Assembly: GCF_000698575.1 (NCBI RefSeq)
Contig: NZ_JFHD01000002.1
Span: 248,001-312,000 of the forward strand
From: Caballeronia zhejiangensis
Lineage (GTDB): Bacteria; Pseudomonadota; Gammaproteobacteria; Burkholderiales; Burkholderiaceae
Reading direction: 5' to 3'
Length of the DNA stretch: 64,000 nt
Position numbers and translations under genes: made by a program. Numbering within the stretch: the stretch's first letter is position 1; each line of letters opens with the position of its first letter. The notes beneath the pieces were generated by a model, which saw only the letters and a program-made list of their open reading frames with translations, was not told the origin of the DNA and did no database searches. Below are positions 29,302 through 39,322 of the stretch, piece after piece.

Positions 29302-30171
29302 ATGTCGACCGAACATAGTTTTTATCTGAAGTTGTCGTGCCCGGACCGGCCGGGAATCGTGCATGCCGTGTCGGGCTTCCTGTTCAATCTCGGCGCCAAT
29401 ATCCTCGATTCCGCGCAGTTCGGCGACAGCCGCACCGGCGAGTTCTTCATGCGCGTGCATTTCCAGCAAGTCGGCGGCGATCCGGGCCTCGACGCGCTGC
29501 GCAAGTCGTTCAGCGATCTCGCCGATGAATTCGGCATGCGCTGGGAACTGCACGACGCATCGGTCAAGCCGCGCGTCGTCATCATGGTGTCGAAGATTGG
29601 CCATTGCCTGAACGATCTGCTGTTCCGCTATCGCACCGGGCAATTGCAGATCGAGATTCCGGCGATCATCTCGAATCACAAGGATTTTTATCAGCTCGCG
29701 GCGAGCTATGACATCCCGTTCCATCATCTTCCGCTGCTCAACGCGACGTCCGAAGCGAAGGCCGCGCAGGAAGCGCGCGTGATGGAAATCGTCGATCAGC
29801 ACGACACCGATCTCGTCGTGCTCGCGCGCTACATGCAGATTCTGTCGCCGGATTTGTGCGCGAAGCTGTCGGGACGCGCGATCAACATTCATCACTCGTT
29901 CCTGCCGAGCTTCAAGGGCGCGAAGCCGTACTATCAGGCGTTCGATCGCGGCGTGAAGCTGATCGGCGCGACCGCGCACTACGTCACGTCCGATCTCGAC
30001 GAAGGCCCGATCATCGAGCAGGAAGTGGAGCGCGTCGATCACAACATGACGCCGGATCAACTGACGGCGATCGGCCGCGACGTCGAATGCGTGACGCTCG
30101 CGCGCGCGGTGAAGTGGCATGCCGAGCATCGCATTCTGCTCAACGGACACAAGACGGTCGTGTTCCGCTAA
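29302..30171 (+). CDS. purU: formyltetrahydrofolate deformylase
   Basis: Encodes 289 residues. PurU hydrolyses 10-formyl-THF to THF and formate, balancing one-carbon pools and feeding PurT with formate. An N-terminal ACT domain (FYLKLSCPDRPGIVHAVSGF, about 6-25) precedes the formyltransferase-like catalytic domain, with NIHHSFLPSFKGAKPY and HYVTSDLDEGPIIEQ containing the catalytic His and Asp. The start has GAGGAAAGG upstream. A strong terminator follows. Confidence 0.96.
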   Translation: MSTEHSFYLKLSCPDRPGIVHAVSGFLFNLGANILDSAQFGDSRTGEFFMRVHFQQVGGDPGLDALRKSFSDLADEFGMRWELHDASVKPRVVIMVSKIGHCLNDLLFRYRTGQLQIEIPAIISNHKDFYQLAASYDIPFHHLPLLNATSEAKAAQEARVMEIVDQHDTDLVVLARYMQILSPDLCAKLSGRAINIHHSFLPSFKGAKPYYQAFDRGVKLIGATAHYVTSDLDEGPIIEQEVERVDHNMTPDQLTAIGRDVECVTLARAVKWHAEHRILLNGHKTVVFR

Positions 30172-30190
30172 ATCGCGCTTTCGGAAAGAC

Positions 30191-30219
30191 AAAGCCCGCC
30201 GGTTCAGGCGGGCTTTTTT
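30191..30219 (+). terminator. rho-independent terminator downstream of purU
   Basis: 7-bp stem GCCCGCC (30194-30200) and GGCGGGC (30207-30213) with loop GGTTCA, then six T (30214-30219). AAA on the left side gives it some bidirectional potential for the convergent permease gene. Confidence 0.9.
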
Positions 30220-30223
30220 ACGC

Positions 30224-31315
30224 TCAGACGAGCCGCAGATAAATCAGCTCGCGCTTGATATATCCGTAGAAAATCGGCGCGGCGATGACGCCGGGAATGC
30301 CGAACGCGGCTTCCATTGCGAGCATCGCGAGTAGCAGTTCCCACGCGCGCGCCTCGATCTGCCCGCCGATGATGCGCGCGTTCAGGAAGTATTCGAGCTT
30401 GTGGATCAGGATCAGGAACGCGAGCGACGCGACCGCGGTGCCGAACGACACCGACAGCGAAATGCCGACGATGATCGTGTTCGAAATGAGATTGCCGATA
30501 ACCGGCAGCAGTCCGACGATGAACGTGACGAGCACGAGCGTTTTCGAAAGCGGCAGCCGTTCGTGAAAGAGCGGCAGTGCGACGAGAAGATACAGCGCGG
30601 TGAAGACTGCGTTGATCGCTGAAATCTTGATTTGCGCGAACACGATGCGGCGGAAGGCATCGGAAAAGCGCGACACGCGCGCGACGAGCGCGGTGGAAAG
30701 CGGCAGCCGATGGTGCGTCGCCCGCGGCGCGCTCACCGCGATAATCGCGCCGACGATCATGCCGATTACGATATGACCGAAGCCGCGCGCCATCTCCTTG
30801 CCGCCTTGCTGGAGCATCTCGGCGTGCTTGTGCATCAGCTCGGTGGCTTTGTCCTTCATCTGCACGGTGTCCACGGGCAGGTAATTCGCGAGCCAGTCGG
30901 GCACGGACAGCCGCGCGCTCGACGTGATGCTCATCAGCTGATCGAGCAATTTCTGGACGCTCGGGAAGTCGCGCTCGAAATGTTCGATGGTGGCGATGGT
31001 CGCACCCGTCAGCCCGCCGACGATGATCGCCGAAATCAGCCCGACCGCGATGAGACGCGCGCCCCGGCTGACCACATGCCGCTCGATCAGCGGCGCGATC
31101 ATGTGCGTAAGCTGAAAAACCAGCATGCCGGCGAGCAGGCCGCCGAGCAATTGCAGCCTGAGCGTGAGATACAGCGCCAGCAGCGCAAGGACGTAGCTGC
31201 CGATCTCGACCGCCGACAGCTTCGGCAAGCTCATGTCGCTCGTCAGCCTGACGTGGCGCGTGGGCAGGTCCCGTACACGCGCTTCCTCGTTGGCCGCTTC
31301 GTTGCGCTTCGCCAT
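30224..31315 (-). CDS. AI-2E transporter (TqsA/PerM) family permease
   Basis: Encodes 363 residues with about eight membrane helices. The family includes TqsA, which affects autoinducer-2 export, and PerM-like putative permeases; members are often called AI-2E without functional proof. The C-terminal FIVGLLPVIGNLISNTIIVG and EAAFGIPGVIAAPIFYGYIK are the recognisable segments. I chose the ATG at 31315, supported by AAGGAA 8 nt upstream and a hydrophilic cytoplasmic start MAKRNEAANEEA. It is convergent with purU and lies 112 nt past uvrA. Confidence 0.8.
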   Translation of the reverse strand: MAKRNEAANEEARVRDLPTRHVRLTSDMSLPKLSAVEIGSYVLALLALYLTLRLQLLGGLLAGMLVFQLTHMIAPLIERHVVSRGARLIAVGLISAIIVGGLTGATIATIEHFERDFPSVQKLLDQLMSITSSARLSVPDWLANYLPVDTVQMKDKATELMHKHAEMLQQGGKEMARGFGHIVIGMIVGAIIAVSAPRATHHRLPLSTALVARVSRFSDAFRRIVFAQIKISAINAVFTALYLLVALPLFHERLPLSKTLVLVTFIVGLLPVIGNLISNTIIVGISLSVSFGTAVASLAFLILIHKLEYFLNARIIGGQIEARAWELLLAMLAMEAAFGIPGVIAAPIFYGYIKRELIYLRLV

Positions 31316-31427
31316 GACTGCGTTCCTTTTCCCCTGCTGCGTACGACGGTTATTCGTGCCGCGGCGCGCGCGGCGCATTTCGACGGTCCGGCTGACAGCG
31401 CTTCGGCAGCCAGACCGGCGCCGTGAA

Positions 31428-34301
31428 TCAGGCCGCCGATTTGGCTCGTTGCAACAAGGGTGCCAGATATCTGCCGGTAAAGCTCGCCTTCGACTTCGCA
31501 ACCTGCTCCGGCGTCCCCTGGGCGATGATCTGCCCGCCGCCGGCGCCGCCTTCCGGACCGAGATCGATGACCCAGTCGGCAGTTTTGATTACGTCGAGAT
31601 TATGCTCGATGATTACGACAGTATTACCCTGATCGCGCAATCGATGAATCACTTCGAGCAAAAGCGCGATGTCGTGGAAGTGCAAACCGGTCGTCGGCTC
31701 GTCGAGGATATATAGCGTCCGACCGGTATCGCGCTTGCTCAGTTCCAGCGAAAGCTTGACGCGCTGGGCCTCGCCGCCCGATAGCGTCGTCGCGGACTGG
31801 CCGAGCCGGATATAGCCGAGACCGACGTCGAGCAGCGTTTTCAGCTTGCGCGCCACCACCGGCACCGCCTTGAAGAACTCGTGCGCGGCCTCGACCGTCA
31901 GGTCCAGCACTTCGCTGATGTTCTTGCCCTTGTACTGGACTTCCAGCGTCTCGCGGTTGTAGCGCTTGCCGTGACACACGTCGCAGGGCACGTAGACATC
32001 CGGCAAAAAGTGCATTTCTACCTTCAGAACGCCGTCGCCCTGACAGGCTTCGCAGCGGCCGCCCTTCACGTTGAACGAGAAGCGGCCGGGGTCGTAGCCG
32101 CGCTCCTTCGCCGCCGGCACGCCTGCGAACAGTTCGCGGATGGGCGTGAACAGTCCGGTGTAAGTGGCCGGATTGCTGCGCGGCGTGCGGCCGATCGGCG
32201 ACTGATCGACGGCGATCACTTTGTCGAAGTGTTCGAGACCTTCGATCGACTCGTACGGTGCGGGCTCCGTCGCCGAGCCGTACAGATGCTGCGCGACCGC
32301 GTGCTGCAGCGTGTCGTTGATGAGCGTCGACTTGCCAGAGCCTGACACGCCCGTCACGCAGGTCAGAAGTCCGACGGGCAAATCGAGCGTCACGCGCTTC
32401 AGATTGTTGCCGTACGCCTCGACGATGCGCAGCATGCGCTCGTCCGGCGCGGTGCGCTCGGCGGGATAGCTGATCGTGCGCTTGCCGGACAGATACTGCC
32501 CGGTAATGGAATTCGCGTCCTTTTGCACCTGCACCGGCGTGCCTTGCGCGACGATCACGCCGCCGTGCTCGCCCGCGCCCGGTCCCATGTCGACGACGTA
32601 ATCGGCCATGCGGATCATGTCCTCATCGTGCTCGACGACGATCACCGAATTGCCGATATCGCGCAGATGCTTGAGCGTGTCGATCAGCCGGTCGTTGTCG
32701 CGCTGATGCAGGCCGATCGACGGCTCGTCGAGCACGTACATCACGCCCGTAAGGCCGGAGCCGATCTGCGACGCGAGCCGGATGCGCTGCGCCTCCCCGC
32801 CCGAAAGCGTCTCCGCGCTGCGTTCCAGCGACAGATAATCCAGCCCGACGTTGTTCAGAAACGAGAGCCGCGCGACGATTTCCTTGATGACCTTGTCGGC
32901 GATTTCGCCCTTCGCGCCCTCCAGACGCAGCGTCTGGAAATAGCCGAGCGCATCGCGTAGCGGCCAGCCGCTGATTTCATAGATGCCGCGCGCCTGTTCT
33001 TCTGCGCCGACTTTCACGAAGCGCGCTTCGCGCCGCAGACGCGTGCCTTCGCACGCCGGGCACGGCTGATTGTTCTGGTATTTCGCGAGTTCTTCGCGCA
33101 CCGCCGCCGAATCGGTCTCGCGATAGCGCCGCTCCAGATTCGGGATGATGCCTTCGAACGCATGCTCGCGGACCGACGCGCGCCCGCGCTCGTTAATGTA
33201 CGAAAACGGAATCGCCTGCTTGCCCGAGCCGTACAGAAGAATCTTGCGCACTTTCTCGGGCAGATCCTCGAACGGCGCGTCGATTTCGAATTCGTAGAAT
33301 GCCGCGAGGCTCTGCAGCATCTGGAAATAGAACTGATTGCGCCGGTCCCAGCCCTTTACCGCGCCCGCCGCGAGCGACAGCGACGGATGCGCGACCACGC
33401 GCTTCGGATCGAAGAACGTGATCTGTCCGAGACCGTCGCATTCCGGGCACGCGCCCATCGGATTATTGAACGAGAAAAGACGCGGCTCCAGTTCCGGCAG
33501 CGAATACGAGCAGATCGGACACGCGAATTTCGAGCTGAAGAGCTTCTCCTTTTCGGTGTCCATTTCGAGCGCGATCGCGCGGCCGTCGGCGAGACGCAGC
33601 GCGGTTTCGAACGATTCCGCGAGGCGCTGCTTCATGTCCGGCCGCACTTTGAGACGATCGATCACGACGTCGATCGTGTGCTTGTCGTTCTTCTTGAGCT
33701 TCGGCAGCGAATCGACTTCGTAGATTTTCGCGACGCCTTCGTTCGCCGTGCCGCCGCCAGAGCGGATGCGAAAGCGGATGAAACCCTGCGCCTGCATTTC
33801 CTCGAACAGCTCGACGTGCTCGCCCTTCCGATCCGCGACGACCGGCGCGAGGATCATCAGCTTGGTTTCTTCAGGCAGCGCGAGTGCGGCGTCGACCATT
33901 TGCGAGACGCTTTGCGCCTCCAGCGGAATCAGATGATCCGGGCAATACGGCGTGCCGACGCGCGCGTACAAAAGACGCAGGTAATCGTGAATTTCAGTGA
34001 CGGTGCCGACCGTCGAGCGTGGATTGTGCGACGTGGCCTTCTGCTCGATCGAAATGGCCGGCGACAAACCTTCGATCAGATCGACGTCCGGCTTTTCCAT
34101 CAGCTGCAAAAATTGCCGCGCATACGCCGAGAGGCTTTCCACGTAACGGCGCTGGCCTTCCGCATAGAGCGTGTCGAACGCGAGCGACGACTTGCCCGAC
34201 CCCGACAGCCCCGTGATCACGATCAACTTATGGCGCGGCAAGTCGAGATTGACGTTCTTCAGATTGTGGGTGCGAGCCCCACGAATACGAATTTCTTCCA
34301 C
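31428..34301 (-). CDS. uvrA: excinuclease ABC subunit A
   Basis: Encodes 957 residues. UvrA is the damage-sensing ATPase of nucleotide excision repair. Two ABC modules are present, with Walker [10 protein letters not shown] near the N-terminus and GVSGSGKST near 650, and signatures [14 protein letters not shown] and [13 protein letters not shown]. Zinc-binding pairs occur as [10 protein letters not shown]...CPEC and CEACQGDGV...CDVC. Initiation is at GTG (34301), giving the standard [16 protein letters not shown]-terminus. I found no CTG-N10-CAG LexA-type box upstream. Confidence 0.97.
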   Translation of the reverse strand: MEEIRIRGARTHNLKNVNLDLPRHKLIVITGLSGSGKSSLAFDTLYAEGQRRYVESLSAYARQFLQLMEKPDVDLIEGLSPAISIEQKATSHNPRSTVGTVTEIHDYLRLLYARVGTPYCPDHLIPLEAQSVSQMVDAALALPEETKLMILAPVVADRKGEHVELFEEMQAQGFIRFRIRSGGGTANEGVAKIYEVDSLPKLKKNDKHTIDVVIDRLKVRPDMKQRLAESFETALRLADGRAIALEMDTEKEKLFSSKFACPICSYSLPELEPRLFSFNNPMGACPECDGLGQITFFDPKRVVAHPSLSLAAGAVKGWDRRNQFYFQMLQSLAAFYEFEIDAPFEDLPEKVRKILLYGSGKQAIPFSYINERGRASVREHAFEGIIPNLERRYRETDSAAVREELAKYQNNQPCPACEGTRLRREARFVKVGAEEQARGIYEISGWPLRDALGYFQTLRLEGAKGEIADKVIKEIVARLSFLNNVGLDYLSLERSAETLSGGEAQRIRLASQIGSGLTGVMYVLDEPSIGLHQRDNDRLIDTLKHLRDIGNSVIVVEHDEDMIRMADYVVDMGPGAGEHGGVIVAQGTPVQVQKDANSITGQYLSGKRTISYPAERTAPDERMLRIVEAYGNNLKRVTLDLPVGLLTCVTGVSGSGKSTLINDTLQHAVAQHLYGSATEPAPYESIEGLEHFDKVIAVDQSPIGRTPRSNPATYTGLFTPIRELFAGVPAAKERGYDPGRFSFNVKGGRCEACQGDGVLKVEMHFLPDVYVPCDVCHGKRYNRETLEVQYKGKNISEVLDLTVEAAHEFFKAVPVVARKLKTLLDVGLGYIRLGQSATTLSGGEAQRVKLSLELSKRDTGRTLYILDEPTTGLHFHDIALLLEVIHRLRDQGNTVVIIEHNLDVIKTADWVIDLGPEGGAGGGQIIAQGTPEQVAKSKASFTGRYLAPLLQRAKSAA

Positions 34302-34643
34302 GAGTTCGTTCCGGCGTTTTTCGGGTGCTTTCGGATGTTTTCAGCGGCGCTTTCATCTGTCCGGACGGGCCACGAAGCCATTGCCGGGCGGAAAGAGAGG
34401 GGGCCAAACCTGCTACTATAACGACTTTTAAAGGGCGCAGCGCCCGAGCCCGAGGGCCGGATGCGCGTCGATCGGCCGGCGCGGGGACTTGCCGGCCAAG
34501 TACGCGAGAGCGCCGACGCATCGAGCGGCGCGCTTTTAGCCGTGCGATTCCATATAGTGCCGTTTCGAGCAAGAACAAGGCGGCCGCGCCTGGCTGCGCC
34601 GCAGGCCAGGCCAGACGCGACCCTCATCCTTTTCCCGTTTCTG
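34302..34643. other. divergent intergenic region between uvrA and the MFS gene
   Basis: 342 bp. An A+T-rich patch, TACTATAACGACTTTTAAA (about 34414-34432), could supply -10 elements on either strand, but no good -35 hexamers are visible. A 13-bp palindrome GGGCGCAGCGCCC (34433-34445) follows it. No convincing gene or SOS box was found. The in-frame stretch from 34461 upstream of the MFS ATG looks non-coding. Confidence 0.4.
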
Positions 34644-35846
34644 ATGTCCAATCCGTCTGCCACGTCCACACGTCTGTCTGCGCCGGAGTTGCGCGCGACC
34701 GTGTCGCTCGCTGCCATCTTCGCGCTGCGCATGCTCGGTCTTTTCATGATCATGCCGGTGTTTTCGGTGTACGCGAAAACCATCCCCGGCGGCGACAACG
34801 TGCTGCTCGTCGGCATTGCGCTTGGCGCCTACGGCGTCACGCAGTCGATGCTCTACATCTTCTACGGCTGGATTTCCGACAAGCTCGGGCGCAAGCCGGT
34901 CATCGCGTTCGGCTTGCTCGTCTTCGCGGTGGGCAGCTTCGTCGCGGCCGCCGGGCATTCGATGACGTGGATCATCGCCGGGCGCGTGATCCAGGGCATG
35001 GGCGCCGTTTCGTCCGCGGTGATCGCGTTCATTGCCGATCTCACGCACGAGGAAAACCGCACGAAGGCGATGGCGATGGTCGGCGGCAGCATCGGCGTGT
35101 CGTTCGCGGTGGCGATCGTCGGCGCGCCGATCGTGTTCCACTGGGTCGGCATGAGCGGGCTTTTCACGGTGATCGGCGTCCTGTCGATCCTCGCGGTGGG
35201 CGTGGTGTTCTGGATCGTGCCCGATCCGCCCGCGCATCCGGTTCACGTCAAGGCGCCGTTCGCGGAAGTGCTGCACAACGTCGAGTTGTTGCGCTTGAAC
35301 TTCGGCGTGCTCGTGCTCCACGCGACGCAGACCGCGCTTTTCCTCGTCGTGCCGCGCATTCTGGTGGACGGCGGGTTGCCGGTCGCATCGCACTGGAAGA
35401 TTTACCTGCCCGTGATGGCGCTCGCGTTCGTGCTCATGGTGCCGGCCATCATCGCCGCCGAGAAACGTGGAAAAATGAAGAGCGTGATGCTGAGTGCGAT
35501 CGGGCTTATCCTGATCGGCCAGTTGTTATTGGGCGCGGCTCCCCATACGCTGTGGTCCGTGGCAGCCATTCTGTTCGTGTACTTTCTCGGCTTCAACGTG
35601 CTGGAGGCGTCGCAGCCGTCTCTGGTGTCGAAGCTTGCGCCGGGCACGAGAAAGGGCGCGGCGGCGGGCGTGTACAACACGACGCAGTCGATCGGCCTTG
35701 CCCTCGGCGGGGTGATCGGCGGCTGGCTGCTGAAGCTCGACGGGCCGAGCGCGGTTTTCTTCGCGTGTTCGGCGCTGGTGTTGGCGTGGCTCATCGTCGC
35801 TGCATGGATGAAGCCGCCACCGCGCAGAACAGAGCGCGCGGCCTGA
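34644..35846 (+). CDS. MFS transporter, YajR-like
   Basis: Encodes 400 residues with about 12 membrane helices. The first is RATVSLAAIFALRMLGLFMI, then the inter-helix motif YGWISDKLGRKPVIAFG (MFS motif A) and GRVIQGMGAVSSAVIAF. The layout resembles YajR-type exporters but without an obvious C-terminal RNA-binding-like domain. The substrate is unknown. I chose the ATG at 34644; a longer in-frame extension would add an Arg-rich, non-family N-terminus. ssb follows after 118 nt. Confidence 0.83.
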   Translation: MSNPSATSTRLSAPELRATVSLAAIFALRMLGLFMIMPVFSVYAKTIPGGDNVLLVGIALGAYGVTQSMLYIFYGWISDKLGRKPVIAFGLLVFAVGSFVAAAGHSMTWIIAGRVIQGMGAVSSAVIAFIADLTHEENRTKAMAMVGGSIGVSFAVAIVGAPIVFHWVGMSGLFTVIGVLSILAVGVVFWIVPDPPAHPVHVKAPFAEVLHNVELLRLNFGVLVLHATQTALFLVVPRILVDGGLPVASHWKIYLPVMALAFVLMVPAIIAAEKRGKMKSVMLSAIGLILIGQLLLGAAPHTLWSVAAILFVYFLGFNVLEASQPSLVSKLAPGTRKGAAAGVYNTTQSIGLALGGVIGGWLLKLDGPSAVFFACSALVLAWLIVAAWMKPPPRRTERAA

Positions 35847-35964
35847 GAGAAATTGGAATCATCGAATCGAGCCGACAGGGTGCAACCGAATCCACGTCTG
35901 AAGACGAGATCGGTCCAATCGCATCTTTCGGCTGACAGTTAGCAAGGAATCTACCGGAGAAATC

Positions 35965-36495
35965 ATGGCATCAGTCAACAAGGTCATTCTCGTGGGCAAT
36001 CTGGGCGCCGACCCGGAAACCCGCTACCTCCCGAGCGGCGACGCCGTGGCCAATATTCGTCTCGCGACGACGGACCGCTACAAGGACAAGGCCTCCGGCG
36101 AATTCAAGGAACTCACGGAGTGGCATCGCGTGGCGTTCTTCGGCCGGCTCGCCGAAATCGTCAACGAATATCTGAAGAAGGGGTCGTCGGTTTACATCGA
36201 AGGGCGTATTCGCACGCGCAAATGGACCGATCAATCGGGCCAGGAGCGCTATTCGACCGAAATCGTCGCGGATCAGATGCAGATGCTCGGCGGTCGCGGC
36301 GGCGCCGGTGCCGGCGATGATGGCGGCTACAGCCGCAGCGCGCCGATGGATCGTTCGGGCGGCGGTGGCGGCGGCGGCGGACGCGCGCCCGCGGGCGGTC
36401 GTGCGAGCGGCGGCTCAGCAGGCGGCGGTTCCAGCCGCCCGAGCGCGCCGGCAGGCGGCGGCTTCGACGACATGGACGACGATATCCCGTTCTAA
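35965..36495 (+). CDS. ssb: single-stranded DNA-binding protein
   Basis: Encodes 176 residues. SSB protects single-stranded DNA and recruits repair and replication proteins. The OB fold covers about 1-110 ([39 protein letters not shown]). A Gly/Ser/Arg-rich flexible linker follows, then the acidic tip DDMDDDIPF that docks partner proteins. It is full length, has a standard ATG, and ends at a very strong terminator. Confidence 0.96.
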   Translation: MASVNKVILVGNLGADPETRYLPSGDAVANIRLATTDRYKDKASGEFKELTEWHRVAFFGRLAEIVNEYLKKGSSVYIEGRIRTRKWTDQSGQERYSTEIVADQMQMLGGRGGAGAGDDGGYSRSAPMDRSGGGGGGGGRAPAGGRASGGSAGGGSSRPSAPAGGGFDDMDDDIPF

Positions 36496-36524
36496 AGAAT
36501 CACCGACAATTCGCGCATCGGAAG

Positions 36525-36564
36525 ATGGGCCTCTGGCTGAAACAGCCTGAGGCCCATTTTTTTT
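36525..36564 (+). terminator. strong rho-independent terminator of ssb
   Basis: Arms ATGGGCCTC (36525-36533) and GAGGCCCAT (36549-36557) with an inner GGCTG/CAGCC stem separated by one T-T mismatch, followed by eight T (36557-36564). It clearly insulates ssb from the downstream regulator cluster. Confidence 0.92.
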
Positions 36565-36934
36565 GAGTCGGCGAGGCGCTTCCTGATTGCGGTGTGATCT
36601 ATTGCTCGCGCCGGAGCCTATTCAGCGCTCGGCGCCTGGTAGTCGCGCTCGTACGCCATCAAGTGCACACCAACTATTCCGCAGTCTAATCGGATTTATC
36701 CTATGGCCTGCAAATTGGTCACATTCTATTTTTGAGGCGATTATCCGAGAAAATAAACGCAATCTTTATTTGCTTGTCGTCATCTAATTGAGGTTTTTGA
36801 AGGTTTGCGGTTTATGTGTTTCTGGTAAACGCGAATCGGAAAGCCGTGCTTAATCGTGCCGCGTGGATTAATCCGTTGCGCGCCGTTGCAGCCCACAAGC
36901 ATTTTCACCGAGACCAAGAATAACCGGGGGCCTC
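36565..36934. other. A+T-rich spacer upstream of the response-regulator cluster
   Basis: 370 bp between the ssb terminator and the first regulator. The part from about 36680 to 36830 is strikingly A+T-rich compared with the rest of the window. A weak promoter candidate is TTGAGG near 36788 with TTTATG 17 nt later. A 66-codon open frame (36587-36787) lacks a ribosome-binding site and resembles nothing I recognise, so I do not call it a gene. Confidence 0.45.
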
Positions 36935-37582
36935 TTGAAGCTTCGAATAGTACTGGCTGACGATCATCCTTTCGTTCTCCTTGGGATGAAGGCCATCTTC
37001 GCCGCCGCAGACGGATTAGAGGTCGTCGGCGAGGCAAATAATGCGAGCACTTTGTTGGCAGAACTCGCGGTCAAGCCGTGCGATGTGCTGGTCACGGACT
37101 TCGCCATGCCCGAGCCGGGAGCGGATGCAAATGACGGTCTCCGTCTCATTCGCAAGGTGCGCCAGGATTTCCCCGACCTCTGCATCGTCGTGCTCACCAG
37201 CGTGAGCAACGTCGCGATTTTGCGCTCCATCCTGAATGCCGGCGCGATGAGCCTCGTCAACAAGGCCGAACCCATCGAACTCGTGGTGACGGCCGTGCGG
37301 CATGCGAGCGTCGGACGCCGTTTCGTGAGCGCCTCGTTTGTCGCGGCGCTTGCGGAAGCGGGCACGGAGACCGAATTTTCGCCGGAGGAGCCGCGCCTGT
37401 CCGTGCGAGAGATCGAAGTCGTCCGCCTGTTTGCCAAAGGCCATTCGATTACCGAAATAGCAAAAGAACTCGATCGCGATGTTCGCACGATCAGCCGTCA
37501 GAAACGTGATGCGATGAATAAGCTAGGCGTAAGAAACGATCCCGGGTTATTCGCGTTTGTACGCGCACGCGGATTAGGATGA
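36935..37582 (+). CDS. LuxR/NarL-family response regulator 1
   Basis: Encodes 215 residues. The N-terminal receiver has the acidic pair in LADDHPFV (8-14), phospho-acceptor D55 in LVTDFAMP, T in VVLTSVS and K in VNKAEP. The C-terminal LuxR-type helix-turn-helix spans about 150-205 (LSVREIEVVRLFAKGHS, EIAKELDRDVRTISRQK). It probably activates or represses genes when phosphorylated. Initiation is at TTG (36935) after GGGGG; no ATG gives an intact receiver. It is the first of three tandem paralogous regulators upstream of a hybrid kinase. The codon choice looks less GC-biased than in neighbouring housekeeping genes. Confidence 0.87.
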   Translation: MKLRIVLADDHPFVLLGMKAIFAAADGLEVVGEANNASTLLAELAVKPCDVLVTDFAMPEPGADANDGLRLIRKVRQDFPDLCIVVLTSVSNVAILRSILNAGAMSLVNKAEPIELVVTAVRHASVGRRFVSASFVAALAEAGTETEFSPEEPRLSVREIEVVRLFAKGHSITEIAKELDRDVRTISRQKRDAMNKLGVRNDPGLFAFVRARGLG

Positions 37583-37707
37583 GTTTTTGGCGCACTGAAA
37601 TGGTTTCGGATGCATCTTATGTATCTAAATTTTTCGATGCCGGATGATCGACCTTCTCTTTTTTGGATGTGAATTCTGGTCCGCAGGACTAGAAGGGGTT
37701 TGAGGCA

Positions 37708-38388
37708 ATGGAGTTCTGGAACGGGAACCAGGTGTTCTCGCACGCTAAACGGATAAGGCTCGCAATAGCGGATGATCATCCTCTCGTCATCCTCGCCGTC
37801 GAGCGACTCGCTGGGAATTTTCCCAATGTAGAGGTGGTAAGTCGTCACGCTAATTCGACCCAACTCGAAGAGTCGCTTGCTCGCGGCGAGTGCGACGTCG
37901 TCGTCATCGACTATTTCATGCCGGGCGGACGTTACGGCGACGGCGTCGAGCTGATTCAGCATGTGGCGAACCAGTATCCGGAGGTCAGGATCGTCGTCCT
38001 GTCGCGCAGTGGCGACGCCGCGCTCGTCAAGCAGGCGCTGGAAGCGGGAGCCCACGCGTTTCTAAGCAAGGAAGACCGGCTCGAACTGATCTACGTCGCG
38101 ATTGTTTCGGTCATCGCCAATGAAACCTATCTCGGGCCCGCAATACGCCGCACGCTCGCGCTCGCGGATTCCGAAAGCCACGCGCGTTTCATTCGTCAGC
38201 GGCTCACGAGCCGCGAACTGGAAGTGATCGAGCGCTATGCACGCGGCGCGAATGTCACCGAGATCGCGAAGGAACTCGATCGCAGCGTGAAGACGATCAG
38301 CGCCCAAAAATGCGCGGCCATGCGAAAGCTCGATTTATCGACAGACGCGGATTTGTATCGATTTATCGCGGACAGTGGCTTGATCTAG
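37708..38388 (+). CDS. LuxR/NarL-family response regulator 2
   Basis: Encodes 226 residues. Receiver: AIADDHPLVILAVERLA (19-35), phospho-acceptor D68 in VVVIDYFMPGGRYGDG, and K in FLSKEDRLE. The HTH region LTSRELEVIERYARGANVTE followed by IAKELDRSVKTISAQK closely parallels regulator 1. A short N-terminal extension (MEFWNGNQVFSHAKR) precedes the receiver. The ATG has GAGG upstream. It is 125 nt after regulator 1 and 59 nt before regulator 3. Confidence 0.88.
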   Translation: MEFWNGNQVFSHAKRIRLAIADDHPLVILAVERLAGNFPNVEVVSRHANSTQLEESLARGECDVVVIDYFMPGGRYGDGVELIQHVANQYPEVRIVVLSRSGDAALVKQALEAGAHAFLSKEDRLELIYVAIVSVIANETYLGPAIRRTLALADSESHARFIRQRLTSRELEVIERYARGANVTEIAKELDRSVKTISAQKCAAMRKLDLSTDADLYRFIADSGLI

Positions 38389-38447
38389 ACGCATCGCATA
38401 GCGCGCACGCCGCGCAAGCCCTGAGGCCAGCAAGAACGCATAACAGA

Positions 38448-39098
38448 ATGAGAACAAGAACGCCGAAACGCGCCATCGTTGCGGATGACCATCCGGTCGT
38501 CATCAAGGGTATTCAAACCCTGCTCGAGCGAGATGGCGCGGTGCGCGTGGTCGCCACCGCGTGCGACACGCTGGAACTTGCCGAAGCAATCGATACCACG
38601 CCGTGTGACTTCATCTTCTCCGACATCGGTATGCGCGGTATCGACGGGGAAAGCAGCTCGATCACCTTTCTCAGGCGTCTGACCTGGCAGGAAAAGCGGC
38701 CGAAGATCATCGTGCTCACGATGATCTGCCAAACGCGAATGCTGGCCGGGCTCGTTCAGCTCGGCGTAGACGGCGTGATCGACAAGCGCGACGGACTCGA
38801 ATGCCTGCACGACGCGATATCCGTCGCTGAAGCCGGCGGCTGTTTCCTCTCCCCAACCGTGGAGGCGGCCGTGCGCCATTTGCCCGCGACATCGCCGGCG
38901 CGCGTGGGCGTACTGAGCCGACGCGAATGGGAGGTCTTCCAGCTCTACGCTCGCGGTCTTCTGGTCCATGAGATCGCTGAGCACTTCGGACGAAGCCGCA
39001 AGACGATCGCGACGCAGAAGCGTGCCGGCATGCGCAAGCTGGGACTCGATAGCGAGGAGGAGCTGGTCGCCTACTTTCAGCAAGTCGGCCTGGTCTGA
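38448..39098 (+). CDS. LuxR/NarL-family response regulator 3
   Basis: Encodes 216 residues. Receiver: AIVADDHPVVIKGIQTLLE (9-27), phospho-acceptor D59 in FIFSDIGMRGIDG, T in VLTMICQT and K in IDKRDGLE. HTH: LSRREWEVFQLYARGLLVHE and IAEHFGRSRKTIATQKRAGM, more divergent from regulators 1 and 2 than those are from each other. I chose the ATG at 38448 because the product then matches the sister proteins; an extension to 38310 overlaps regulator 2 and is unlikely. The kinase gene follows after 224 nt. Confidence 0.88.
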   Translation: MRTRTPKRAIVADDHPVVIKGIQTLLERDGAVRVVATACDTLELAEAIDTTPCDFIFSDIGMRGIDGESSSITFLRRLTWQEKRPKIIVLTMICQTRMLAGLVQLGVDGVIDKRDGLECLHDAISVAEAGGCFLSPTVEAAVRHLPATSPARVGVLSRREWEVFQLYARGLLVHEIAEHFGRSRKTIATQKRAGMRKLGLDSEEELVAYFQQVGLV

Positions 39099-39310
39099 AG
39101 TGGTGTAGCCGTCGCCGATGCCCGGTTTAGGAGCAAATTGGGACGGTTCTGATTCGATCCTGATACGCAGCGGCTCAGACTCAAGACATTTGCACTCGAC
39201 AGGCAAGCACGAAGCGCGGCGACTCGTAGCGGTCAAAAGCCGTGAATCGGCGTCATCGAGTTCTTGCTCAGACGGCGCAGCAACGGTCCTTGCCGCGCCG
39301 GCCCGCATCC

Positions 39311-39316
39311 GAAGGA
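39311..39316 (+). promoter_or_regulatory. ribosome-binding site deciding the kinase start
   Basis: GAAGGA lies 6 nt upstream of a TTG at 39323, and translation from there yields a classical signal peptide. The upstream GTG at 39242 has no comparable site. Confidence 0.6.
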
Positions 39317-39322
39317 TTCGAA

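Noticed and set aside
34302..34460. SOS (LexA) box upstream of uvrA
   Set aside because: I searched by eye for CTG-N10-CAG on both strands and found none; CTG at 34410 is followed by GAC at the expected place.
35847..35964. LexA box upstream of ssb
   Set aside because: No CTGT-N8-ACAG-type sequence is visible in the 118-bp gap.
36587..36787. 66-codon open frame in the A+T-rich spacer after ssb
   Set aside because: No ribosome-binding site, no recognisable features, and chance frames of this length are expected.
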